A stretch of 34,599 bases of DNA from Comamonadaceae bacterium (GCA_014190675.1 BJGT01000022.1:1-34599); one strand, 5' to 3'; positions 18,478 through 27,369 are shown, counted from the stretch's first letter. Notes: generated from the letters alone by a model not told the origin. Numbers and translations: made by a program.

Positions 18478-19005
18478 TCAGGGGTTTTGGCCGGGCAACA
18501 CCCCGAGCAGCTCGAGCTGCATGATGATCATGTTGACCAAGGTGGCCACCGACGGGCGACCGGTCTCGATCACAAAGTGCGCGGTTTGCCGGTACAGCGG
18601 GTCGCGCGCGGCGTACAAATCACGCAGGCGGGTCAAGGGATCAGCGACTTGCAGCAGGGGCCGCTTGCCATCGTGGCGCAGGCGGCGAAACAACTCGTCT
18701 GGGTCTGATCTGAGGTAGATGACATGACCGCGTGCGTGCAAATGCTCCCGGTTGACCGCCCGCAGCACCGAGCCGCCGCCGGTCGACAGAACCAGTGCGG
18801 GTGTTTGGGTGAGCTCGTCGAGCACCTCGGACTCAATGTCTCGAAAGCGCTCCTCGCCCTGATGCTCAAAATACTCGCGAATCGAGCAGCCGATGCGCTG
18901 CTCAATGACCAGGTCAGAATCAAAAAAAGCCAGGCCCAACCGACGCGACAGTTGCCGCCCAACGGTGGATTTGCCCGAGCCAGGCAGGCCAACAAGACTG
19001 ATCAT
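18478..19005 (-). CDS. aroK: Shikimate kinase
   Basis: A 175-residue kinase that phosphorylates shikimate at the 3-hydroxyl. Walker A is GLPGSGKST near the N-terminus, FFDSDLVIEQRIG holds the shikimate-binding Asp, RFRDIESEVL the conserved Arg, and STGGGSVL the glycine-rich substrate loop. RPLLQ belongs to the lid. The ATG at 19005 is preferred to the adjacent upstream TTG; a GGTGAT sequence about 12 bases upstream may serve as ribosome site. The 51-bp gap to pilQ contains two competing hairpins. Confidence 0.96.
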   Translation of the reverse strand: MISLVGLPGSGKSTVGRQLSRRLGLAFFDSDLVIEQRIGCSIREYFEHQGEERFRDIESEVLDELTQTPALVLSTGGGSVLRAVNREHLHARGHVIYLRSDPDELFRRLRHDGKRPLLQVADPLTRLRDLYAARDPLYRQTAHFVIETGRPSVATLVNMIIMQLELLGVLPGQNP

Positions 19006-19022
19006 CAAAGAATTATCACCGC

Positions 19023-19050
19023 CTGGGCTCGCAAGCCCAGCGGGCTTGCG
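19023..19050. promoter_or_regulatory. Two overlapping, mutually exclusive hairpins between pilQ and aroK
   Basis: CGCAAGCCC-AGC-GGGCTTGCG (19030–19050) is a perfect 9-3-9 hairpin beginning six bases after the pilQ stop. CTGGGCT-CGCA-AGCCCAG (19023–19040) is a perfect 7-4-7 hairpin that shares the central arm, so only one can form at a time. No T-run follows on the minus strand, so a plain terminator is unlikely. The pair could affect mRNA processing or aroK translation. Confidence 0.5.
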
Positions 19051-19056
19051 TCAGCG

Positions 19057-21249
19057 CTAACGCGAGAGGGTTCGCTGCGCCAACACCTTGGGCGTGATGA
19101 AGACCAGCAGTTCCTGCTTGTTGGAGACGCGCGAGCGGCTCTTGAACAAATTGCCCACCAACGGCAGGTCGCCGAGCAGGGGCACTTTGGTCTCGGTGTC
19201 TGACTCGGTGAGCTCGAAGATACCGCCAATCACCACGGTGCCGCCGTTCTCCACCAGCACCTGGGTTTTGATGTGCTTGGTGTTGATGGCAAAGCCGGCC
19301 GCAGTGGACTGGCCGACACTGTCTTTGTTGACATCAAGGTCCAGGATGATGCTGCCCTCGGGGGTGATTTGCGGCGTGACCTCGAGTTTGAGGTTGGCCT
19401 TGCGAAAAGCGATTGAGGTCGCGCCACTGGCCGATGCCACCTGGTAGGGCAGCTCGGTGCCCTGCTCGATCAGGGCCTTGATCTGGTCGGCGGTCACCAC
19501 CCGCGGGCTCGATACCACCTTGCCCTTGCCATCGGCCTCCAGCGCCGAGAGCTCGAGGTTCAAGAAGCGGTTGGCGGCCACACCGAAAATCGACACAGCA
19601 AAGGTCGCCGCACTGTAGCCGCCCTGACCGAGCGCTGGCAGGTTGACAAAATTGCTGCTCAGGTCAACCGCGCCCCCGGCGCCGCTGCTTGCCACAGCAT
19701 TGCCATAACTGCTGCCAAAGGCCAGCCGGCTGTCACCGCCCAAGGGAAAACCGGCATCGCCGCCGCGCGCCGAGCGCAGATCACTGCCACCCAGACGCAC
19801 GCCCAGCGATTTACCAAAAGCATCCGAAGCTTCGACGATGCGCGCCTCGATCAGCACCTGTCGCACCGGGATGTCGAGCTTGGCGATCAGCTGCTGCACC
19901 TGCTCGAGCCTGGTGGCCACATCGGTCACAAACAACTGGTTGGTGCGGGTTTCCCAAATGGCACTGCCGCGCGGGCTGAGCAGGCGTGAGGCGCCGGCCA
20001 AGGTGGGCGGTACTGAGCTTGTCACATCCGCAGAGCCGCGGCCCGTAATTTGCGCTGCAAGCTCCGCCGCCTTGGCGTAATTGAGCTGGAAAGACTGGGT
20101 ACGCAGCGGCTCCAAGCCCTGCAGGGCAGCGGCGGCCTCGAGGTCGAGTTTTTCCCGGACACCGATTTCTTCTCTGGGCGCCACCCAAAGCACATTGCCA
20201 GTTTTGCGCATGGCCAGGCTCTTGGCTTGCAGGATGATGTCCAGCGCCTGGTCCCAGGGCACCTCTTGCAGGCGCAGGGTCACTGAGCCAGCAACAGCAT
20301 CCGAGCTGATGATGTTGAACTTGGAAAAATCGGCAATCACCTGCAACAGGGCGCGCACATCGATGTTCTGAAAATTAAGTGATATTTTTTTGCCACTGAA
20401 GGCCGCAGCAGCAGAGCCCCGTGCGCCCTCGGCCCGCAGCGGTGCGACATCCAGCACCAACTGGCGCTCGGCTTGGTAGGCGGTGTGGGTCCAGGCGCCC
20501 TTGGCCTCCACGACCAGGCGCACCCGATCTCCCGCCTGGCTCAGGCTGACGGTTTGCACTGGGGTGGCAAAGTCCGTGACATCCATGCGCCGGCGCAAAC
20601 CTTCGGGCAGTGAGGATTGCAAAAATTCGGCCACCAGGGTCTGTCCCTGCTGGCGCACATCAACCGCCACCTGGTCGTTGGCGAGAGCCACAATAATGCG
20701 CCCTGCGCCATCTGTGCCAAGCCGAAAGTCAAGGTCTCTCAGGGCCTCAAGGGTGCGACTGCCGGCCGTCGGCAAAGGCGCAGCCGCCGCGAGCACCGTT
20801 CCCGCAGCGCCTACATCGCCGACAGCACCCGCGGCACCTGCCGGTGGCAACAAAAGCACTACCAGCGAGCGCCCATTGAGGCGCAGGCTGTACCCAGTTG
20901 ACTCCTGCAGGTTGAGCACCAGGCGCAAGCGCTCGCCAGACTGCACCAGACTGGCCGATTTGAGCCGCCCCAAACGAAACTCGAAACTCGACCGGCCGGC
21001 TTGGTTGAGCATGCCCGGCAAGTCCAGCGCGATGCGCGCAGGCGACTGCAGCACAAAGCCACTGGGCAGTTCGCTCAAGCCCTGCGCCAAGTCGAGCGTG
21101 ACCATCTCCTGCCCCCCTTGCATGGCAGCGCTGAGCCCTTGTAAGCTGTTTTGCCCCAGCGCGGCCGTGGCCGAAAGAATGATCAGGGCGCTCAGCACGC
21201 CGCGCCCCACAGCGGCCATCGCCGCAAGCCCAAACCAGTTGCCTGTCAT
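19057..21249 (-). CDS. pilQ: Type IV pilus outer-membrane secretin PilQ
   Basis: A 730-residue secretin through which the type IV pilus crosses the outer membrane. It has a signal peptide ending near ATAALGQ, two AMIN-like peptidoglycan-binding regions in about residues 45–270, a short STN/N0 domain (ISLNFQNIDVRALLQVIADF) and N1 domain, and a C-terminal secretin domain with VRQVLIEARIVEASD and the closing VPLLGDLPLVGNLFKS motif. A low-complexity Ala/Gly/Val linker occurs at about residues 137–160. The start overlaps the pilP stop (ATGA), and it is the last pil gene before aroK. Confidence 0.97.
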   Translation of the reverse strand: MTGNWFGLAAMAAVGRGVLSALIILSATAALGQNSLQGLSAAMQGGQEMVTLDLAQGLSELPSGFVLQSPARIALDLPGMLNQAGRSSFEFRLGRLKSASLVQSGERLRLVLNLQESTGYSLRLNGRSLVVLLLPPAGAAGAVGDVGAAGTVLAAAAPLPTAGSRTLEALRDLDFRLGTDGAGRIIVALANDQVAVDVRQQGQTLVAEFLQSSLPEGLRRRMDVTDFATPVQTVSLSQAGDRVRLVVEAKGAWTHTAYQAERQLVLDVAPLRAEGARGSAAAAFSGKKISLNFQNIDVRALLQVIADFSKFNIISSDAVAGSVTLRLQEVPWDQALDIILQAKSLAMRKTGNVLWVAPREEIGVREKLDLEAAAALQGLEPLRTQSFQLNYAKAAELAAQITGRGSADVTSSVPPTLAGASRLLSPRGSAIWETRTNQLFVTDVATRLEQVQQLIAKLDIPVRQVLIEARIVEASDAFGKSLGVRLGGSDLRSARGGDAGFPLGGDSRLAFGSSYGNAVASSGAGGAVDLSSNFVNLPALGQGGYSAATFAVSIFGVAANRFLNLELSALEADGKGKVVSSPRVVTADQIKALIEQGTELPYQVASASGATSIAFRKANLKLEVTPQITPEGSIILDLDVNKDSVGQSTAAGFAINTKHIKTQVLVENGGTVVIGGIFELTESDTETKVPLLGDLPLVGNLFKSRSRVSNKQELLVFITPKVLAQRTLSR

Positions 21250-21797
21250 TTCGCTGTCCCCTGCAAGTGCAATATCGCGGTGCGCTCAACCCAGGCACCG
21301 CTGCCATCCTGAACCAGTTCTCGCAGCGTCACTGCGGACTCGCTGATACGCACCACCCGCCCGAAGTCTGGCCCCAGGTACTGGCCCGGGCGAACTTGGT
21401 AGAGCAGTTTGTCAACCCTGACCAGGGCCAGCGCCTGGCCCGGCTCGGCCAGTGTGCCAACCAAGGCCATAACAGCCAGGGGCCAGGCTTCCAGCGGCTC
21501 TTTGCGGCGCCCAGGTTCTGGCAGCAGGCCAACGCGCGGGCGCAGCAAACTCAGCGGCGCTGCCTTGGAGGCCTGGCCTAGCCGCTCTGGGCTGAAGGGG
21601 TCAAGCAAAGCTACCGGCGCCGGCATGGGAGGTGGCAAAGAGCTGGGCGCCAAGCTGGGCAACGCGGCTGCTGTGGCCTGACTCTTTTGTTGGCTCATCC
21701 AGGCCTGCAACTCCGGGTGTGCCGAGTCAGCGCAAGCCGCCAGCAGGGCAGCCAGCAGCAGCACAGGGCCAGACAGCAGGGCGTGCAGGTGGCTCAT
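21246..21797 (-). CDS. pilP: Type IV pilus assembly lipoprotein PilP
   Basis: A 183-residue inner-membrane lipoprotein with a lipobox LAAC (Cys22), a Pro/Ala-rich linker and a C-terminal beta domain (MALVGTLAEPGQALALV, YQVRPGQYLGPDFGRV). PilP links the PilN–PilO platform to the PilQ secretin. I use the ATG giving MSHLHALLSG. The DNA just upstream is a 17-bp tandem duplication that carries a second ATG in another frame. The stop overlaps pilQ by four bases. Confidence 0.94.
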   Translation of the reverse strand: MSHLHALLSGPVLLLAALLAACADSAHPELQAWMSQQKSQATAAALPSLAPSSLPPPMPAPVALLDPFSPERLGQASKAAPLSLLRPRVGLLPEPGRRKEPLEAWPLAVMALVGTLAEPGQALALVRVDKLLYQVRPGQYLGPDFGRVVRISESAVTLRELVQDGSGAWVERTAILHLQGTAK

Positions 21798-21827
21798 TGG
21801 CTTGCCTTTTTCATTGGTTTGCCTTTT
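21794..21827. repeat. 17-bp tandem duplication spanning the pilO stop and pilP start
   Basis: The units 21794–21810 and 21811–21827 differ at one base. On the coding (minus) strand each holds an AAAAGG-type ribosome site and an ATGA. The first ATGA overlaps the pilO stop, and its ATG opens a six-codon frame MKKASQ (21794–21814). The TGA of that frame overlaps the pilP ATG in a second ATGA. An ancestral pilO/pilP overlap probably became a 13-bp gap through this duplication. Confidence 0.8.
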
Positions 21828-22485
21828 TATTGGCGGCCGCCTGCGCAGCCAACTCCTGGGGATCAAGACGCCGAAAGGTTTTCACCGTGCCGTCCAGGCT
21901 CAGCAGACCCTCGCCCGAGCCATGTCTGTGCAGGCTGATGTTGCCCAAGGTCACCAAGTGCGGCAGGGCCGCGACATCAGCCAAAAACCCGCCCATGTCC
22001 TGATAGCGCCCGACCACCCGCACAGCCACCGGCAATTCGGCATAAAAATTTTGCGCCAAGGGCTTGCCCGGGCGCAACAGCTCAAATTGCAGGCCACGGC
22101 GCAAGCCGACCTGGTTGATGTCTGACAACAGGGCCTCCTGCTCGGCCTGGCCGGAGAGATTTTTTTCCAGTGCGGCAAGCGCTTGGCCGAGTTGATCGCG
22201 CTGGGTGCTGACTGCGGCCAAGCCCGCCGACCGCAGCAGTTTGCGCTGATAGTCCTGGCGCAAATCGCCCTCCCGGGACTGCTCGGCGGCCCACTGCTGC
22301 CAACAGCCCTGCAGCAAAACAATCCACACCAGCCCCAGCACCAGGGCGCTCACCAACACCAACAGCACCAGCTGCGGCACCAGGGGCCAGGCCCAAGGCT
22401 TACGCAGCTCAAGGCCGACGCGCTGGGCCTGCAGGGCAGCACGCAGCCGCGCCAGCGTGAAGTGGTGGGCAGGGCGGGGCAACAT
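21811..22485 (-). CDS. pilO: Type IV pilus alignment protein PilO
   Basis: A 224-residue inner-membrane protein with one transmembrane helix at about residues 35–58, then a coiled coil and a periplasmic ferredoxin-like domain. GLQFELLRPGKP and YAELPVAVRVVGRYQDMGGFLADVAALPHLVTL are characteristic of PilO. It pairs with PilN to form the inner-membrane alignment complex. The last residues (NKKANQ) are encoded by one copy of the tandem duplication. Confidence 0.94.
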   Translation of the reverse strand: MLPRPAHHFTLARLRAALQAQRVGLELRKPWAWPLVPQLVLLVLVSALVLGLVWIVLLQGCWQQWAAEQSREGDLRQDYQRKLLRSAGLAAVSTQRDQLGQALAALEKNLSGQAEQEALLSDINQVGLRRGLQFELLRPGKPLAQNFYAELPVAVRVVGRYQDMGGFLADVAALPHLVTLGNISLHRHGSGEGLLSLDGTVKTFRRLDPQELAAQAAANKKANQ

Positions 22486-22496
22486 GGGTTTTGCGC

Positions 22497-23132
22497 TCAG
22501 GCGCCAGGCTCAAGCGTCTTGCGCAGGGGCGCGGGCAAGGCTCCAGCTTTTGGCTCGGCCCCGCTTCCAAGTGGCGCTGGCTCAAGGCGCAGCCGAATGG
22601 TGAAATTCGCGCCCCGACTCGGTGCGCGCCCGGGCAGTTCCAGGGTGGCCGCCACAACCTCCACCAACTCGGGGCCGGAGAACCAGTCAGAGCCTGGGGC
22701 CAGTTGGCGCAGGAATTCAGACACCCGATCATTGGACAAGGCAAAGCCGCTCAGGTTGAGGGTTTTTCCATCTTGGCGCAGGCTGCTGATGACCAATCCC
22801 TCGGGCAGATGGCGCGGCAACTCCGTGAAAAGCCGCAGCGCCAGCCGACGCTCGAGCTGCAGGGCTTGCAGCGCCTGCTCCCGGGCCTGCAACAGACCTA
22901 TCTCGGCCTGCAACACGGCCAGCGCTTTGATGCCTGCGTCAAAACCAGCGATGTCTGCTTCCAGCAGTTGGTTTTTTTCTTGTTGCACGCTAATTTGGCG
23001 CTGCAGACCAACCAGGCCCAGCAGCGCCAACAGCAAGCCCAGGCCAGCGGCCAAACCCAGTTTGCGCCGGAAGCGCTCACCTTGCTGCTGCCGGGCCAAG
23101 GCCCGGTGCGGCAAAAAATTGAAGGCGATCAT
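22497..23132 (-). CDS. pilN: Type IV pilus assembly protein PilN
   Basis: A 211-residue inner-membrane protein. The cytoplasmic N-terminus MIAFNFLPHRALARQQQ contains FNFLPHR, a variant of the conserved INLLPWR motif that docks into PilM. A transmembrane segment at about residues 26–45 and a coiled coil follow, then a periplasmic domain. The 3' half encodes an Ala/Pro-rich tail. The start overlaps the pilM stop by four bases (ATGA). Confidence 0.94.
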   Translation of the reverse strand: MIAFNFLPHRALARQQQGERFRRKLGLAAGLGLLLALLGLVGLQRQISVQQEKNQLLEADIAGFDAGIKALAVLQAEIGLLQAREQALQALQLERRLALRLFTELPRHLPEGLVISSLRQDGKTLNLSGFALSNDRVSEFLRQLAPGSDWFSGPELVEVVAATLELPGRAPSRGANFTIRLRLEPAPLGSGAEPKAGALPAPLRKTLEPGA

Positions 23133-24223
23133 GGGCTAAAGCTGCGCAGTGCCAGGCCACAGGCCGTGAGGTAAGCCAGCCCCGGGTGTTCGGGCTGGTC
23201 ACTGCCCACAGCGGCCAACTCGCAGCGGTCCATGCCCTCAAAGGGATTGGCCAGGGCACAGACCACGCCGGTCTGCGCGCGCACCGCTTCGATCAAACCG
23301 GGCAGGCCCGCCGCCCACCCAGCCAGCAGCACGCGGTCGACCTGGTTGTGCGCCGTGCTGTTCAAGAAGAACTGCAGCGCACGCGCGAGCTCGCCGGCCG
23401 CCTTGTCACAAAAATAAGCCAGCACGGTGTCCGGGTAGTCCTCAGGCAGGGCCTTGGCCCGGGCCCGGCGCTCAGCGGTTTGGGCTGACCAGCCGTACTG
23501 GGTCATGATGCCCTGGATCAACCCGTCGGCGCCAAAATCCTGGTCCCGCTCGTAATGCAGTGTCTCGCCTTGGAACACTTGCAGGCTGGTGCTGCGGCTG
23601 TTGATCTCGAACAGTGCCACCAGCAGCTGCTCGCGCGCCGGGGCCGGGCTTGGCCCATGGTCGAGCAGGCGTGCAGCGGCACGGCGTGCCGCATGGGGCT
23701 GGATGTCGAGCACCGCCAGTGTCAACCCGGCGGCCTCAGCCAGACCCTGCAGGTCTTGCACCCGCTCCTTACGCGCCGCGGCCATCATCACCGCCTGCTG
23801 CTGGCCCGCTGTGGACTCGGGCTCCAGCTGGCAAAAATCGAGGCTGGCCTCGTCGAGCGGGAAGGGGATGTATTGGTTGGCCTCGGCTTGAACTTCGAGC
23901 TCAAGCTCTGCCTCGCTCAAGCCCCCGGGTAACTTGATCTGCCGGGTGATCACCGCCGACGCAGGCAGGGCCATGGCGACCTGCCGCAACTTGCTGCGGC
24001 TGCGCTGGAGCAGGCTGCGCAGGGCCTGCGCCACCGGGTCGAACTGCTCAACCTGACCAGCATGCACCCAACCCGGCTCTAGCGGCTCTGTGGCACAACA
24101 ACGCAGTTGCAGGCGGCCACTCGCCAGGCGCCCGAGCTCGACCAGCCTGGCCTGGGATGTGCCGATGTCCAGACCCAGCAAAGGCAGGGCTGCACGAGCG
24201 AATACCGATCCAAAAGACCACAC
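23129..24223 (-). CDS. pilM: Type IV pilus actin-like assembly protein PilM
   Basis: A 364-residue cytoplasmic protein with the actin/FtsA-like fold. LLGLDIGTSQARLVEL is the first phosphate motif, and FGADGLIQGIMTQYG and VLLAGWAAGLPGLIEAV are further family elements. PilM binds nucleotide and the PilN N-terminus and is needed for pilus assembly. The start is GTG, supported by a strong AAGGGGG site about seven bases upstream. It is the first gene of the pil operon and is divergent from mrcA, a conserved arrangement. Confidence 0.95.
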   Translation of the reverse strand: MWSFGSVFARAALPLLGLDIGTSQARLVELGRLASGRLQLRCCATEPLEPGWVHAGQVEQFDPVAQALRSLLQRSRSKLRQVAMALPASAVITRQIKLPGGLSEAELELEVQAEANQYIPFPLDEASLDFCQLEPESTAGQQQAVMMAAARKERVQDLQGLAEAAGLTLAVLDIQPHAARRAAARLLDHGPSPAPAREQLLVALFEINSRSTSLQVFQGETLHYERDQDFGADGLIQGIMTQYGWSAQTAERRARAKALPEDYPDTVLAYFCDKAAGELARALQFFLNSTAHNQVDRVLLAGWAAGLPGLIEAVRAQTGVVCALANPFEGMDRCELAAVGSDQPEHPGLAYLTACGLALRSFSP

Positions 24224-24426
24224 GACTACCCCCTTAGACTCGCCGCTTGGGCGCGTATCTCAATCGCATGCTCATCGGCACGTTCGGTAACATGCTAGCA
24301 GCAAGGCCGACCAGTTACAGCCCATCGGCCACAATTTTTTTGTGGGCCGGGTCCGGCGGCGCTACTGCCTGCGAGCCTATTGCCCAGGCCTTTTTATAAT
24401 GCGCAGAACGCCTCGAAAAGTAATTT
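24224..24426. promoter_or_regulatory. Divergent pilM–mrcA promoter region
   Basis: This 203-bp gap must hold promoters for pilMNOPQ (minus) and mrcA (plus). On the plus strand a perfect TATAAT stands at 24395–24400, 27 bp before the mrcA ATG. No good -35 is found 16–18 bp upstream, so recognition may rely on an activator or a weak -35. No clear sigma-70 promoter is visible towards pilM. Confidence 0.45.
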
Positions 24427-26814
24427 ATGCCCCCTAAAAAGCCGATTGCAGAAGCGCCAGAAACACCCTCATCAGGCGCCTGGCTGGGTCGCTGGGTGCT
24501 GCGTTTTGCCCTGTGGAGCCTGGGGCTTGCCACAGCCGGCGTACTGTCGGTTTTGGTGCTGGTGGCAGTGGCCTTGTCAGTGGCCTATCCAAACCTGCCA
24601 GATATCTCCGAGCTGTCCGACTACAGGCCCAAGCTGCCACTGCGGGTGTTCTCGGTTGAAGGCTCTTTGATTGGCGAATTTGGTGAGGAGCGGCGCCAGC
24701 TCACGCCCATTGCGCAAATCCCTAAAGTCATGACCGACGCCGTACTGGCCATCGAAGATGCGCGTTTTTATGAGCACGGCGGCATCGATTACAAAGGCGT
24801 TCTGCGGGCTGCCCTTGCCAATCTTGGGCGGGTCAAAAGCCAGGGCGCCTCGACCATCACCATGCAGGTCGCGCGCAATGTTTACCTGTCTTCCGAGAAA
24901 ACCTACACGCGCAAAATTTACGAAATTTTGCTGACCTTCAAGCTCGAGCATCTGCTGAGCAAGGACCAAATCCTTGAGATCTACATGAACCAGATTTTTC
25001 TGGGTAACCGCGCCTACGGGTTTGCCTCGGCGGCGGAGGCCTACTTTGGCAAAGACCTCAAGAGCCTGAGCATTGCCGAGGCCGCCATGCTGGCCGGCCT
25101 GCCCAAGGCCCCCTCGGCCTACAACCCGATTGCCAACCCAAAACGGGCCCGCTCGCGTCAGTTGCACATCATTGAGCGCATGCTGGAAAACGGTTTCATC
25201 AATGCAGAGCAGGCGGCTGTGGCCAAAAAAGAGCAGCTCAAAGTCAAGACCAACTCCGACAACAGCCGGGTACACGCCGAGTTTGTCGCCGAGTCGGTGC
25301 GCCAACTCATGTTTGCCCAATACGGCGAGGACACCTACACCCGGGGCCTGAATGTTTACACCACGCTGCGCGCCGACCAGCAGGATGTGGCTTACAAAGC
25401 GCTGCGCCGCGGCATCATGGATTTTGAACGCCGCCAGGTCTACCGGGGGCCGGAAAAATTTGCCACCCTGCCAGCTGGCGGACAGGAGCTCGAGGAGGCC
25501 ATTGATGAAGCCCTGGAGGAGCACCCCAACAATGGCGACCTGCTGTCTGCGGTGGTGCTCGAAGCCGACGTACGCCGGGTGCTCGCAACGCGCCAGAACG
25601 GCGAGACCATAGAGATCACAGGCGAAGGCCTGAAGCCGGTTCAGTCCGGCCTGGCTGACAAGGCGCCGGCCAACATCCGCATTCGCCGAGGCGCGGTGAT
25701 TCGGGTCGTCAAAACAAACAAAGACACCTGGGAGATCACCCAACTCCCCGAGGTCGAAGGGGCTTTCGTGGCGCTAGACCCGCGCGACGGCTCGATCCGG
25801 GCTCTGGTGGGGGGCTTCGATTTTGAAAAAAACAAGTTCAACCATGTGACCCAGGCCTGGAGGCAACCGGGCTCGAGTTTCAAGCCGTTTATTTACTCGG
25901 CTGCACTCGAGAAAGGCTTCACCCCAGCCACCGTGATCAATGATGCGCCGCTGTTTTTTGATTCTGGCGTGACCGGCAGCCAGCCCTGGGAACCGAAAAA
26001 TTATGACGGCAAGTTCGAAGGGCCGATGAACCTGCGCCGCGGCCTGGCCAAATCAAAAAACATGGTCTCCATCCGCATCCTGCAGGCGGTGGGGACGGCC
26101 AATGCCCAATCCTGGATCACGCGCTTTGGCTTTGACGAAGACAAGCACCCGGCCTACCTGACCATGGCCCTGGGTGCAGGCTCAGTCACGCCATTGCAAA
26201 TGGCCACCGGCTATTCCGTGTTTGCCAACGGCGGTTTTCGGGTCAACCCCTGGCTGATCAGCCGTGTGACCGACCAGCAGGGCCGGGTGTTGGTACAGAC
26301 CAAGCCGCTTCCACAGGACGAAAGCCTGCGTGCCATTGATCCCCGCAACGCCTTCATCATGGGCAGCTTGCTGCAAGAGGTGACCCGAACCGGCACTGCA
26401 GCCTCAGCCCAGGCCACCCTCAAACGCCCTGACCTGTTTGGCAAAACCGGCACCACCAATGACTCGATGGACACCTGGTTTGCCGGCTACCAGCCGACGC
26501 TGGCGGCGGTGGTCTGGATTGGCTATGACACGCCACGCAAGCTCGGCGACCGTGAAACCGGCGGCGGCCTGAGCCTGCCGGTGTGGATTCGCTTCATGGA
26601 GTCAGCCCTCAAAAACCTGCCTATAAGCGAGCCCCTGCCGCCTGAGGGCGTGGTTTACGCGGGTGGTGAGTGGTACTACGACGAGTTCGCCCGGGGCGCG
26701 GGCATCACCAGCCTGGGCCTGGAAGACAAGGCAGCAGGGCTCACCGACCCCGCTCAAGCGCCACTGCCCGCACCCGAAGACAAGAAAAAAATCCTCGACC
26801 TGTTTCGCAACTGA
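24427..26814 (+). CDS. mrcA: Penicillin-binding protein 1A, bifunctional glycosyltransferase/transpeptidase
   Basis: A 795-residue class A PBP that polymerises and crosslinks peptidoglycan in the periplasm, anchored by a transmembrane helix at about residues 30–53. The GT51 domain has AIEDARFYEHGG (catalytic Glu110), QGASTITMQVARN and YMNQIFLGNRAYGF. The transpeptidase domain has the SxxK motif in PGSSFKPF (Ser483), SKN (543–545) and KTGTT (673–677). An OB-fold insertion of about residues 330–440 lies between the domains, as in PBP1a. Divergent linkage to pilM is widespread in proteobacteria. Confidence 0.97.
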   Translation: MPPKKPIAEAPETPSSGAWLGRWVLRFALWSLGLATAGVLSVLVLVAVALSVAYPNLPDISELSDYRPKLPLRVFSVEGSLIGEFGEERRQLTPIAQIPKVMTDAVLAIEDARFYEHGGIDYKGVLRAALANLGRVKSQGASTITMQVARNVYLSSEKTYTRKIYEILLTFKLEHLLSKDQILEIYMNQIFLGNRAYGFASAAEAYFGKDLKSLSIAEAAMLAGLPKAPSAYNPIANPKRARSRQLHIIERMLENGFINAEQAAVAKKEQLKVKTNSDNSRVHAEFVAESVRQLMFAQYGEDTYTRGLNVYTTLRADQQDVAYKALRRGIMDFERRQVYRGPEKFATLPAGGQELEEAIDEALEEHPNNGDLLSAVVLEADVRRVLATRQNGETIEITGEGLKPVQSGLADKAPANIRIRRGAVIRVVKTNKDTWEITQLPEVEGAFVALDPRDGSIRALVGGFDFEKNKFNHVTQAWRQPGSSFKPFIYSAALEKGFTPATVINDAPLFFDSGVTGSQPWEPKNYDGKFEGPMNLRRGLAKSKNMVSIRILQAVGTANAQSWITRFGFDEDKHPAYLTMALGAGSVTPLQMATGYSVFANGGFRVNPWLISRVTDQQGRVLVQTKPLPQDESLRAIDPRNAFIMGSLLQEVTRTGTAASAQATLKRPDLFGKTGTTNDSMDTWFAGYQPTLAAVVWIGYDTPRKLGDRETGGGLSLPVWIRFMESALKNLPISEPLPPEGVVYAGGEWYYDEFARGAGITSLGLEDKAAGLTDPAQAPLPAPEDKKKILDLFRN

Positions 26815-26841
26815 TCCGCAGCGCTTGGGGTTCTGGGTGAT

Positions 26842-27171
26842 TCAGGGCGCAAACAGCAGGGGGGAGCCCGACTGTTGGCTGGCGAAGCGGGAGAGGCACT
26901 CGAAGAATTCGCCTTGGCCCTTGGTATCTAGCCACTGCTGGCGATCAAACCGGTAGTGGTAACCGCCCGAGCGGGCGGCCAGCCAGATTTCATGCAAGGG
27001 CTTTTGCAAGTTGATGACGATTTGGCTGTGGTTGCCAAACACCAGCGTCACCATGCTCCCGACCCGTTGGTTGTCGATGTCTACTGCGCTGTCATCATTG
27101 ATGCGGTCGCAACTGGCCTCAACAGCTTTGAGCAGGATTTCCGCCTGATCCATGAATTCTGGGTCGGTCAT
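26842..27171 (-). CDS. cyaY: Frataxin-like iron-sulfur assembly protein CyaY
   Basis: A 109-residue bacterial frataxin that binds iron and modulates cysteine desulfurase during Fe-S assembly. The acidic first helix ([20 protein letters not shown]) and the sheet motifs [26 protein letters not shown] and GYHYRF are characteristic. I place the start at the ATG giving MTDPEFMD, since a longer reading from 27192 would overlap the divergent lptM start. It is convergent with mrcA with a gap of 27 bp. Confidence 0.94.
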   Translation of the reverse strand: MTDPEFMDQAEILLKAVEASCDRINDDSAVDIDNQRVGSMVTLVFGNHSQIVINLQKPLHEIWLAARSGGYHYRFDRQQWLDTKGQGEFFECLSRFASQQSGSPLLFAP

Positions 27172-27183
27172 TACAATTTCACC

Positions 27184-27369
27184 ATGTTGCAAACTGGCAG
27201 AATTTTAGTCACCTCCCTTGCCCTGCTTGCTAGCGCGGGGTTCCTGGGCGGCTGCGGACAGGCCGGCTTACTCTACCTGCCCAGCGAGCCAGCGGCAGCC
27301 AAGCGCGCCACGCTGCCGCAAACCCTTGGGCAACCCGCCAGCCGGCCGGCCAGTGCGCCTCTGCCATGA
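27184..27369 (+). CDS. lptM: LPS transport-associated small lipoprotein LptM (YifL type)
   Basis: A 61-residue lipoprotein with lipobox LGGC (Cys24) followed by [12 protein letters not shown], the family's CGQxGxLYxP signature. LptM in E. coli promotes maturation of the LptD secretin-like barrel. The gene lies between divergent cyaY and lysA, the same place as in many gamma- and betaproteobacteria. Its stop overlaps the lysA ATG (ATGA). The tail is rich in Ala, Pro and Ser. Confidence 0.9.
   Translation: MLQTGRILVTSLALLASAGFLGGCGQAGLLYLPSEPAAAKRATLPQTLGQPASRPASAPLP

Noticed and set aside
24577-25743. 388-codon minus-strand frame opposite mrcA
   Set aside because: mrcA carries all catalytic motifs in the other strand, and this frame has no recognisable domain.
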